NCBI RefSeq assembly: GCF_001949145.1
Contig: NW_019091418.1
Location: forward strand, 904,404 to 968,403
Direction of reading: 5' to 3'
DNA from: Acanthaster planci
Lineage: Eukaryota; Echinodermata; Asteroidea; Valvatida; Acanthasteridae
DNA: 64,000 bases
The position numbers were made by a program, and so were the translations under genes. The notes under the pieces are model-generated. The model was not told where the DNA came from. It was given only the letters and a program-made list of their open reading frames with translations, and made no database searches. Below are positions 1-10,600 of the stretch, piece after piece. Within the stretch, counting starts at the first letter, position 1; every line of letters begins with the position of its first letter.

Positions 1-256
1 CCAGATTTTTTTCACTTCCCTGGGCGCATAACCCAAAAGGCAATTTTCTAGGTTTGAATACAGTGAGCTAAAGGGTTGATGCTGATTTACTTCATTTATA
101 ATCTTAATTTTCTACATTTTCGACTATAAAAGGGATCTCAACCGTGTTTGGGTTTCATTTCTTCTAAGTGGTCTCCAAAATAATTCTTTAGGGTTCAGAA
201 GTAACAGATTCAGGGCTGGCACAGTCGTTTGCAATAAAGTAATAACGTACATATAA

Positions 257-613
257 CGGACAGCTTTGTTTTTTATCGTAATGGCACTCACCCAAGTTGA
301 GAAACCACTCAGAAGTATCTTTCCTCATGCAGGTGTAATTTTTTTTAATGAGGAATCTTCTATTTTTTCTAAAAACGTACAGTTATAGATGAAATCCCTT
401 TTTTCCAAGTTAGCGCCATCATTATTATTATTAAATTCAATTTATATAGCGCTCAATTCATAAAAAATGTTCAGGAGTGCTTAACAATATTTAAAAAAAT
501 ACCTATTAGAACATCTATTTACAAAGACCCAAAATAATTAAAATAGGCACAATTTAACATTGATTTAAAAGTTTAACCAAACATGGTGGGACTCCCACAC
601 GCAGCCAGCACCA
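257..613. repeat. direct repeat, copy 1 (about 357 bp)
   Basis: Matches 1408-1764 almost base for base, with small indels. The block runs from the GGACAGCTTTG start to the GCAGCCAGCACCA end. It contains a LINE-like 3' tail, read on the minus strand as AGCGCTATATAAATTGAA followed by AAT repeats at about 418-450. Confidence 0.85.
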
Positions 614-1075
614 ACTCTCCCTCCAACGACCCATCGTGCGCTCAAGACTCATCCTTGTGCCCAAAAACTGGAAGCACACTCCAAGAGAACACCCAGATTC
701 TCCCAGACAGGTACGGTCCAACAAAATTAAAGACGACAAATTTATTATCAAAACTAATAACCACTCAGAGTGTAGAAATTAATAATATGCTTTCTTAAAA
801 AGATATGTTTTTAAGATTGATTTAAAAGTAATGACACTGGTAGCACTTCTTATATTACATGGAAGCTTATTCCAGAGATGTGGCGCACAATACCCAAATG
901 CTCGATCTCTGAGGGTGGCCTTAGCCCGACCTGATGGATAATTGAGGAGGACACCATCACTGGAACTACGAAGATGAAACGGTTCCGAGGCCTTACGGAG
1001 ACAAGCTGAGTTAAGTATTGAGGAGCTAAATCATGTAAGGCTTTCTATGTCATCAACAAAATTTGAAGCTGCACT
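418..1075 (-). mobile_element. LINE 3' fragment (C-terminal end of reverse transcriptase protein)
   Basis: The minus strand from about 1063 reads KALHDLAPQYLTQLV. After one frameshift near 1005 it continues LRSSSDGVLLNYPSGRAK, then APHLWNKLP and FKSILKTYLFKKAYY, with a stop at 779-781. This is the usual C-terminus of non-LTR retrotransposon polyproteins. It is followed by an AT-rich 3' UTR and a tail ending in AAT repeats near 418. It is 5'-truncated and inactive. The clade is not assigned. Confidence 0.8.
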
Positions 1076-1407
1076 CAAGCTGCACTCAAAACAAATAACA
1101 CCAAACGTGTACGTGTTTTCTGTTCACGGCCATCAGCAAATCATTTTGATGAAGTAATTTGAGCAAATTTCATTCCCATGTTCAAGCCTGATGGAAGGGG
1201 AAACCACCACTGGCTTGCATGAAAACTTTTGGCCAATTCAAATATTTTGACTAGTGGGTGTAATGTGGTATTACAAGAGAGGAGAGTGATGGGCTGCTTG
1301 GCCAAATTTTGAAAGTCAAATTTCTTTTTGGTCCAGCATAGAGTCCGAGTTTCAAAACATGAGTACTGTACTGCGTCCCCTCCCCCTTCAAGAGCAAACC
1401 CCGTGTG

Positions 1408-1764
1408 CGGACAGCTTTGTTTTTGATCGCAATGGCACTCACCCAAGTTGAGAAACCGCTCAGAAGTATCTTTCCTCATGCAGGTGTAATGTTTTTAATG
1501 AGGAATCTTCTATTTTATTCTAAAAACGTACAATTATAGATGAAATTCCTTTTTTCCAAGTTAGCGCCATTATTATTATTATTAAGTTCAATTTATATAG
1601 CGCTCAATTCATAAAAAAATGATCAGGAGTGCTTAACAATATTAAAAAATATCTATTAGAACAACTATTTACAAAGACCCAAAATAATTAAAATAAACAC
1701 AATTTAACATTGATTTAAAAGTTTAAACCAAACACGGTGGGACTCCCACACGCAGCCAGCACCA
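1408..1764. repeat. direct repeat, copy 2 (about 357 bp)
   Basis: Second copy of the block at 257-613, same orientation, 1151 bases away. Divergence is low (single-base changes and a few indels), so the duplication is recent next to the other repeats here. It ends directly at a new run of ATT repeats (1765-1778). Confidence 0.85.
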
Positions 1765-3680
1765 TTATTATTATTATCTATTATAATTTTCATTATTAAC
1801 TCTTTTGCATTAAACTAAAAAAATAAGAAAATACTAAATGCATATTCATGAGCAAAATATGAGAAGTTGTTTCAGCCAGCTATTGGGGCTCATGAGCACA
1901 CACAGTCCCCCAAGTCCATTCTATTGCGTGCCATTTTTTGCCTTTATTTTTCTCAGGAAGTTGGAGGCCCCTCACAAGCCCCCAAATGCCGTCCTTGTGG
2001 AATCTCAAATTGGAAAAATTAAACACATGTGCCACAATTGGAGACTCCATCGTCCTTCCTTAGAGCTGCCTTGACATATGGATAAGTAAATTTACGCCTT
2101 TGTCCATCATCCTATCACAGTAATGTCCAGTAACAGGGACTAAGACTGAATTAGTGTCCGGAAATCGGGTTGGGTTTTTAAGGTTAAACGTCCAATTAAA
2201 TTCAAGGTTCTTGAGTTTTGACACACTAATTCTCTCAATTAGATTTAATGCCTTTGTGATATTGATACGTTAATCTGATGACAACTAGCCTCTTCTTGTA
2301 GACTTCAAGGACAAATATAACGGTAGGATCTAGGTCTTAAACACCGTAGTGTGTGTGCATGCGTATTCATTGAGACATGCACACAGGTGTTCAGAATCTA
2401 TTCTGCAATCTAAATCAAGATGCGGAAACGCGGAATATACCCTAACGGTGCGTGGAAGGATTTCTTATGGTCTCTAGTGATATCACTAGTGTCTCCTTTC
2501 CAATAACACGTTCTGGCTTTTGTGAGACCCAGACCAAACAAGGCAACAGGCAAGTGGCCACTCAGCTCCGAAGGGATGCTTGCCTCCTAGTCATCATCTA
2601 CGCTGCTCTTAAAAATACTTTCAAAAGATTTGTTTAAGACGAGTAAAGGGAGTTTTGATACAAACTATCTAGAATCTCGCTTGTTAAGTTGTGAGAATCC
2701 CAGTCGAGCAAGTTCATACTGAAATTTGAAATCTGTATTAGAGATTTTGTTTTCCGATGTTATTTTCCGAGGATTTTCATCCGTATTCTCTAAAACGTAT
2801 AGGAAAAGAAAAATCAGGGATTAATCCCCCGATAAAACTTAAATATAGGGAATACTCATTTGGTTAAATATAGATTCGAAACGGACAGCAGATCCGCCAT
2901 CGTGAATTTCACGTCAGAATTACTTGATTTTAACACGAGGGACGGTTCGTGTCACATGGATCTCGATCAGGCGTCCCAGAGGTAGGTTCGCTCCATCCAC
3001 TCTGCGGGCTAGGGTGCCAGTGAACCAGCGACAGATCACAAGTCGCCATCTGGGTTGATGCGAAACAAACAGGCGCAAAGGCATTCATGGAAATGGATGT
3101 AAGGGGGATGGCGGCTCCCGCAGGTGCATATATTTTGGATTTATTTAAGTACTTTCGACGCTCGGACATAAAAGCCGCCAATGTCTGGAAAGCATCGGGA
3201 TTTCGGCCATTTTAAGGGTATACCATTGTTTAAAAGTTCTTTCAAGAATCTTTTATCACTTGGCATTACAACGACTGTGTGAACGGCAGAGACAAACTGT
3301 TTTTGTGCCTGAACAGAATCTGAGGGTTGCACACCTTCACGACGCGATGCGTGTATTCACACATTTGTATCGTTTAAGGTACAATGTTTTTACCCAGTAA
3401 AGATTATACGGCCTAATTTGTGATCACGGTCGCCAGTACTCTCCCTCACTCAACTTAATACTCACTGAACTGGTATGTATGTGCATCGACTGCCCTCGTA
3501 CCGTGGTCAAGGCTGGCAGCTAACAAAGTTATTTCCATGGCACCCACTGTACTGTCATAAGGCGTGTCTGTCAAGCCTGTTTTCCATATGGTCGCACCGA
3601 ACGCAGCACAGTGGCATCCGACTCTACGAAAATTTTCGCATAAAATACCTTTTAACGTTATAAGACCGGCACTTAAACCC
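1765..3680. other. no gene recognised
   Basis: AT-rich flank downstream of the receptor gene. A short ATT run at 1765-1778 is the only repeat I recognise. Open frames here are short and resemble nothing known to me. Confidence 0.5.
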
Positions 3681-3689
3681 AGTATGGTA

Positions 3690-3920
3690 CAGTGGCGTAG
3701 CTAGGACTTTACTAGTGGGGGAACAAAGGGGACACCAGCATCTTACGGGGGACCACTTGCTTTTAGTGGTGTGATTGTTCAACATCCATTCATCTGTTGT
3801 TGTGTTTGTTGTTGTTTTTTTGGGGGGGGGTTGGGTTTTTTTTTTTTTTTTTTGCGGGGAACCTGGGGAGCACCGGAATTTGTGAGGAGCACGTGCCCTC
3901 CCCCCGAGGCTACGCCACTG
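3690..3920. mobile_element. hAT-like MITE with 8-bp target duplication
   Basis: Perfect 12-bp terminal inverted repeats, CAGTGGCGTAGC at 3690-3701 and its complement at 3909-3920. The flanking 8-mers GTATGGTA (3682-3689) and ATCTGGTA (3921-3928) agree at 6 of 8 positions, as expected of an aged 8-bp target duplication. CAG-starting ends plus 8-bp duplications fit hAT transposons. The interior has poly-G and poly-T runs and no transposase. Confidence 0.75.
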
Positions 3921-3929
3921 ATCTGGTAC

Positions 3930-6200
3930 TTCCGTTTGGTGCATGTATTTTTTGTTTTACAGTCAGCTACTTTATTGACAATTGGGACACATAATAATGA
4001 CAATGAGAAAAATAGACAAAATGAGGAGTTCTCAGCGGGAGAGACATCGTTGTGCAGCGTGCGTGTATAGGCCTTCTATGGTGTCTGATGGCATACAGTC
4101 GGCAAAGTTAAACCGGATCCAACTTTCCTGACTGTCTGTGTCGATATTGTCGTGACTGCTCCGTGATGCTCTCGTCTGCGTCTTTTTACGTCGATGTGGA
4201 GACCAGGCTTTATGAAGATTCCTTCCTATCTAGTGATGCATTTTATTTTTAACCGTGAAAGTATCCCACAGGCAAACCGCCAGACGCGCCTGAAAAGAGG
4301 CATCACCCATACTTAGCTGGTCTGTTGGATTGGATGTGTTGCCCTACACAAAAGCGTAATTATAAACCCTGTCTACTCGGTGTTTTCCAAGAGCTTGTGA
4401 CAAATACCCTCAAACATAATACTTCAGATGGAACTCGCACTCGTGACCTTCTGTTTATACTTGTTCAAACTTCTTGCCGCTTGACTGGCCAGCTGGAGTC
4501 AGTTTTAGGCGGCTCGAGTCAGACTGAGCAGCAGGTGCTGCGTTAATAGGGGCTTTGCGTGGTAGCCATCTTGCACCCAGTTCTTTTTTCCAGAGAGTAA
4601 CCCCGTTTGTGCATATACCGTGTGGAACAAACGCACTGGCCTGCGAGATGGAAGTCAGTTTAGCTGGCGTTTCTGCTGTGATGATTACGAGCTTAGCATT
4701 AATGGATTATATACGATGAGCACTCTTGCTGCTTCTTGTTATTGAAACTGCGTACAGGTTTTTGTAAAGATAAACGGCTCCGTTGACGACGATCCAATTA
4801 AAAGCGTTGACGAGCGGAAGTTACGAAATACAGACACACTGTCTAAAAAAATTATTTTTATTAATATTCAGACACTCTCCGTTTTATGATGGTTTATTCA
4901 AGATAGTCCCAGTAACACAAATAGTAATTTCCTCCTATTATAGTGTCACCCATGTAACACAGCGTAACTCTTGTGGTAACTTATAATTTGGTTAGTATTT
5001 TAACTGACTTGGAAAGGATCAGGTTACAACTTCGTCTTGCTTGTTCCAAAACGGCACGTAAGTCCAAGACTGAACAGAAGGAACTAAAAACGAGTGTGTT
5101 TAACGTAATAAATACGAATAGGCCTACCCTTTGTCAGGGCACTCCAGCAAAAAGGTAAAACGGCATGTGAGTGTAGGAGATTTCATATAAATGGAAGATT
5201 CGTTGGGTATTCCGAAATTCGTATCCTTGTGGAGACATGGCTTTGTTCGGCTGTTCTTCAACTGTTACTGAGAGCAGGTACCTAAGAGGCCCTACTGCCA
5301 GTGCTTCGCAATATGCTGAGTTGCGTTTGTTTCTTTGTGAACTTACGGAGATTAGATCCACAAACTTAGAAAATTCTCTCGCAATTTCAGGAGCTGAAGA
5401 CAACCCATGTAATAAAGTCGTACATGAAATATAAATCAGAATGAAATGATTCACGAGGTGACAAATGGAATGTTTAAATGGATCTTTATCTGTTTGTCAC
5501 CGTATATCTTTATCTGCATTGCAAAATGTCAAACATTCACTACCGGTTTTGTTTTATTCATAGATTGACGGTATCCTATAAAAAAAATCCCTGCGTCAGC
5601 ACCCACGTAGGTAAATAGATCATGACACCACACGCCAAGGGTCACAAGGAAAGCCCTGGGTGGATCCCATATGTTAGTCACGTGGGCACTGAGCGATATC
5701 GGAACCTTGATTTGAGGAGATTAGTCGGAATCATCTGGTTAGAGATCCAGACTAGACGCAGGCTTTTTGTAGACGCGTTTTCGGTGTACGTCGTGGTCCG
5801 CATGTGTTACTGTCCGTTCAAATGTGGATGTGTGCCAGGTTTGTATAAACTTGGTATTCGTGTTTTCCAACCTGATTTTTAGAGCTATGTAAAAAGACTT
5901 TCTGCATGTGCTCGCGAGATTAAGCAGGAAAAACCCAGCATGCATAAGAAACTAATAGCAACACGATCGAATAGGATTTTTTGAAGATAAAAAATGAACA
6001 AAGCCAGAAAACCTGAGAGAAAATCAACATCGCAACCCTACACATTTTCAGTGGTCCTTGCTGTCAAGGTTATTTGTGTACATGCGTGCATAATTATGAA
6101 TTCATTAGTGAAAAGGTCTATTCCCGAGATGGTGGTTCGTCTGGAGATAGCGCCCTCTAACAGAGTGATGGTTCGTGATTGCAGAATTAACTACACAGAC
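3930..6200. other. no gene recognised
   Basis: No open frame with recognisable protein similarity and no clear repeat. A short conceptual phrase DGTRTRDL (near 4429) recalls peptides read through transposon-derived sequence in other animals, but nothing else supports an element. Confidence 0.45.
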
Positions 6201-6204
6201 CCAG

Positions 6205-6329
6205 CCCTACTCCTTCCTGAGGTCAGGCATTACCACACAATAGATTAAAATCTTAAATGAAGTGAAGGCTCATTTAAATACCTTTCAATTTATTGGGTGG
6301 CAATGCTTGACCTCACGGAAGGAGTACGG
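6205..6329. mobile_element. foldback element (about 40-bp inverted arms)
   Basis: The left arm (6205-6246) is the inverted copy of the right arm (6287-6329), roughly 80% identical, with a 40-base loop. Shared core words are TACTCCTTCC, GAGGTCA and CATT-x-CCAC. The structure fits a tiny non-autonomous DNA transposon; no target duplication was identified. Confidence 0.65.
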
Positions 6330-7374
6330 CAAGGTTGGCAGGTCTGAACTACATACTGGGAGGTCTCGGAATCAAGACTACTGTATAACCCGGCGGCATT
6401 GCTCGTTGTGACTTCATCAGACCGTCATCAAGAACCTTGCACGTCGGCGGGGTTGGAAAAAGCGGAGCATGATGGGTGGAGCGCTGTCAGACACGGTATT
6501 GTGTCCTGCCCAGGCAAGGTCGCTCATCCCTCTGGTCGCGTTCCCTGCCCATGGTCTGTACGATCGAGTACCTCCTTGATCCTTTCAATCTCTTCGTCTT
6601 TCTGCATATCATAAACGAAAATAAGAGGAAAACACTGATTTGGGATCTTTGAGAATGCTTAAAGGGATTAGGCAGTGTAAGGGTTTAACGTAGCTCCTGT
6701 ACATTCATTCATCTTTCTGTCCATTTTACATAATTTTTACATATTGACATCTTTATTTCCTGTACTAATGCATATCTATATTTCGTGAGCAGAAGTGTGA
6801 TGTAATCGAAGGCACAAAACCCGACGGTAAAAGTGAGAACAAAACATGTTCGCTGTAAGAATGACATCATGAATTTGGCGGTGCAAATGTCTCGTAAATG
6901 AAAACAATGCTAAAAGCTGAAGGACAATGGCCCGCTATGGGGAATAACACTCAAACTCCAATTCTGTAAGCTTCATAACCATGCATAAAATGAAAGTGGA
7001 ACCATGTCGGTTTCACAGATTTCTTCTAAAATGTAAATACTATTGAAAATGCGTGTGTGGTCAGTCACTTCGTCTCCTGGCAACCGTTCCTTTCACGTAT
7101 GAACTTATCTGATGAACTTACTCTAATGTTTGTCCAGGTAAATAAAGTGAATTTGCTTGCTGGTCAGCTACTGAAAACAATGGCTGCCAAGAACCAGCAA
7201 AGCCTTAAATGTAATTAAATAAACACTTTTAGTCCACGTTTGTGTGAACTCTGCACCTCAACCGTAAGTATCGATCCATCTAAACGTATACGTTCATCTG
7301 TGATAGTGCACAATTGTTAATACTTATTGTAAATGCACAGCGAGGAACAGTAATCAAGAGGCAATGAACTTGCG

Positions 7375-7380
7375 TTTATT
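7375..7380 (-). promoter_or_regulatory. candidate polyadenylation signal AATAAA
   Basis: A canonical AATAAA on the minus strand, 68 bases past the receptor stop codon. If used, it would make a very short 3' UTR. No transcript evidence is available here. Confidence 0.45.
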
Positions 7381-7448
7381 CTTTAGCTGCTTTCCAGCAC
7401 TGTCTATAACTTCGCGCTGAATTGCAATTACAACATTCATTGCAACCA

Positions 7449-7637
7449 TTAATTTACCCTTTTCAACTTGTTTTTCAGGTCTTTTATTTCCTTCTCTTTT
7501 TCCCTGATCGTTGAATCATCCACGCTACTGCTGCACGTAGCTAGTCTTTCTAGCGCTGGACCGACTTGATTATGTACGGAAAACGGGTGCTGATCTTGTG
7601 AGTTGCTATTCGACTTTCCCTGCCTCAGCGCAACAAT
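7449..7637 (-). CDS. GABBR2-like: GABA-B receptor exon 16 (C-tail, coiled coil, stop)
   Basis: Residues 722-783 and a TAA stop. Acceptor CTCTTCAG|ATT. The tail is rich in Ser, Asn and Gln, then forms a coiled coil with a/d positions Ile765, Lys768, Ile772, Leu775, Leu779 and Val782. In the family, this coil pairs GB1 with GB2. Here it is about three heptads, shorter than in vertebrates. No RSRR-like ER-retention signal is present, consistent with a GB2-type subunit. Confidence 0.9.
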   Translation of the reverse strand: MVALRQGKSNSNSQDQHPFSVHNQVGPALERLATCSSSVDDSTIREKEKEIKDLKNKLKRVN

Positions 7638-10600
7638 CTGAAGAGGAGAGAGCATGAAATGGACTTAGTAATTAAACAAAGAACAGAAACATAAGATGAC
7701 AAATAGGACTATAGCCTCAGCTGTCGAATCCTCGGTTCTGTGTACTTCTGTTGTTTCTGTATATTTTTGGTTTATAAATTTCAGTTGTGTCAGGTTATTT
7801 TCCTCAAACCTTCATGAGATGGTTTCAGGGCAGAAACACAGACCATGAAGTCGAAGTTTCAAGTTTATGAGGACGTAAAAATGTGTAGCCTTATCCACTC
7901 GTGATGGGCGGCGGACATATTGCACCTCAGCAAACATTAACTCGAAAGACGATCGCAGAAAGATGTTTCAAACTGAGGAAACACTCTGGTAAACACTAAA
8001 AAATATGATGAAATGGCCCCTTCCATCGCGATGCATCGTACGGAACACTTACCAAGAACCCATCGACTGATGGCGTGAACATTTTGATGTGAGTAAACTA
8101 AACACACAAAAAAGTTTCTAATACGAGTGTTTCACAAGAGTGCGCCTCCAAGAGTTTGCAAGGCGTTGGCCAATCACAATGCGCAAAATCTCTCGACTCA
8201 ATGCGCGTTTGGAAAGGGTCGACATATTTGGCGAGTTGTTACTGGCCAACGTGTTGCAAACTCTTGGAGGCGCACTATTGTGAATCGCCCGTATTTGAAA
8301 AGTTCATTTTGCTTTGACACGCAACTTTCGTCATCAAATATCTGATATTTATAATTGGGACAATTTTAGTGGGTTGTCGTGGTGGGCATAAGCAGGAAAC
8401 GTAGTTTGAAATGCATTAAAAATGCCGATCGGCCACAACATTCTGGTTTAAAAAAAACAGGCTGTGCTCCTGGTGCTCATATATAAGGCAATAATTGGAA
8501 GCCAGCAAGACCCTGGTGAATCTTAGAAAGGAAATGTGTTATAGTGCGGGACCTAAGATTTTTGAAAATGGACACTTTTTCTGCGTCCCATGATTGAAAT
8601 GTCATAGTGGTCATTAACTCATACATATAGCGATGTACATAAAGAAATCAGCCTATGCACAACGTACCTTAGGAATAAAAATCAAAGAGTTGGTGACAGT
8701 TGTCCCGAAGAGGATGCAGGATGCAGTGAGGATGTAAGAGACGCCAGGCAAATCGGTGCTGATGAAGGTAACCAGAGGGGCAACGATGATGCTTGGAACA
8801 GCCACGTTGTAGATAGCCACAGCAATGTACTTGGAATCATTCAGCTGAGGAATGGTTACCTTTCTGCAATCCAAGATTTTTTTCACATATTAATTCGGCG
8901 TTTTTAGAGCTGATTTGCCTTAACACTCAAGACGCGATTTATTTCCAGCAAGGTATACCGTCATCTTTATTTTTGGCGATGCTGTTTCGTCATCATTTTC
9001 ATGTATATTATCAGCCTTGTTTTGTAATCGACTTCTTGTCATTTCCCCGCCCTTTTCATCATAACAATCCATTTTATCAGCAGTTCAAGATAAGATGCAT
9101 TATTTCCAGCTAGCCAAAGACTAGGTAATCATTGTGCTTGCAGTGTACCCAATGTGGCTTGGGTCTGTGCCCATGTGGTGCACAGTGGTGTTCGTAGTGT
9201 ACCCAATGTGGCTTGGGTCTGTGCCCATGTGGTGCACAGTGGTGTTCGTAGTGTACCCAATGTGGCTTGGGTCTGTGCCCATGTGGTGCACAGTGGTGTC
9301 TGTAGTGTACCCAGCATGGCTTGGGTCTGTGCACATGTGGTGCACAGTGGTGTTTGTAGTGTACCCAGCATGGCTTGGGTCTGTGCACATGTGGTGCACA
9401 GTGGTATTCGTAGTGTACCCAATGTGGCGTGGGTCTGTGCCCATGTGGTGCACAGTGGTGTTCGTAGTGTACTCAATGTGGCTTGGGTCTGTGCCCATGT
9501 GGTGCACAGTGGTGTTCGTAGTGTACCCATTGTGGCTTGGGTCTGTGCACATGTGGTGCACAGTGGTGTTCGGAGTGTACCCAATGTGGCTTGGGTCTGT
9601 GCCCATGTGGTGCACAGTGATGTTCGTAGTGTACTCAATGTGGCTTGGGTCTGTGCCCATGTGGTGCACAGTGGTGTTCGTAGTGTACCCAATGTGGCTT
9701 GGGTCTGTGCACATGTGGTGCACAGTGGTATTCGTATAGTGTACCCAATGTGGCTTGGGTCTGTGCCCATGTGGTGCACAGTGGTGTTCGTACTGTACCC
9801 AATGTGGCTTGGGTCTGTGCACATGTGGTGCACAGTGGTGTTCAAGTGTTTGGCATGTGGCCCACTGAGAAATAATGTGACCGGTTTGCAAATCCATCGG
9901 TATCCGGAACGCTGATGAATATTGGAATGAAATAAATGTCATTGTGGTTGTGGCATAAACTCAAACCCGTCTGTAAATTCGGACTTGTTTTCGTAAGTCT
10001 GAGTATAATTGTCGCTATTTTCACTGTTACGTCTTGTCCTTCCCGTTGCCTTCGATAAGCTTGCCATTATTACCTTACTGGCCAACGTTTTATCACTGTT
10101 AAGTATTATCATCATCAAATGTATCTCCAGGTTCATTTTACTAGCATGACAACGCTGGAAACACTATTTCTGTGGTGATACATCATGCAGTTTTATTAAT
10201 CGCTACATATTCTTTTCTGTTCCTCTACATGGAGCCTTCATTTTCGTCACCGAAATCGGGGGGGTCCAGAGGGTTGGTTTGGGGTCAACCCCCTGCTCTG
10301 CCACAAAATAAATAAATATGCATTTTTAAAGGTACAGAACCGTAATAATAATAATAAAAGGGGACATCCTACGATGAATATTACGTAATGCATTACCTAT
10401 GTGTCCAGTTGTCTGCAACAATTAGACATTAAATAACCTGACCGGCAAAACACCCCGTACAAATAAGCTGTTTGCAAGTTCAATTTGAATAAAATCTGGT
10501 ACACTGAGTTATCTGATTACACATAAACACATAACGATTCGAATTCCCCAGACTAAAGACACTGTTGCTATATCTCATGAATCAAGCAAAAGCTTGCCCC

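Noticed and set aside
3771-4070. Overlapping small frames around 3.8-4.0 kb
   Set aside because: They lie in the MITE and its homopolymer runs.
4429-4460. tRNA-derived SINE suggested by the DGTRTRDL reading
   Set aside because: No A-box, B-box pair or poly-A tail could be placed; the phrase alone is not evidence.
9121-9942. 273-codon open frame on the minus strand and 201-253-codon frames on the plus strand
   Set aside because: They are frames through the 54-bp minisatellite; several frames are open at once, and the repeated peptide has no family resemblance.
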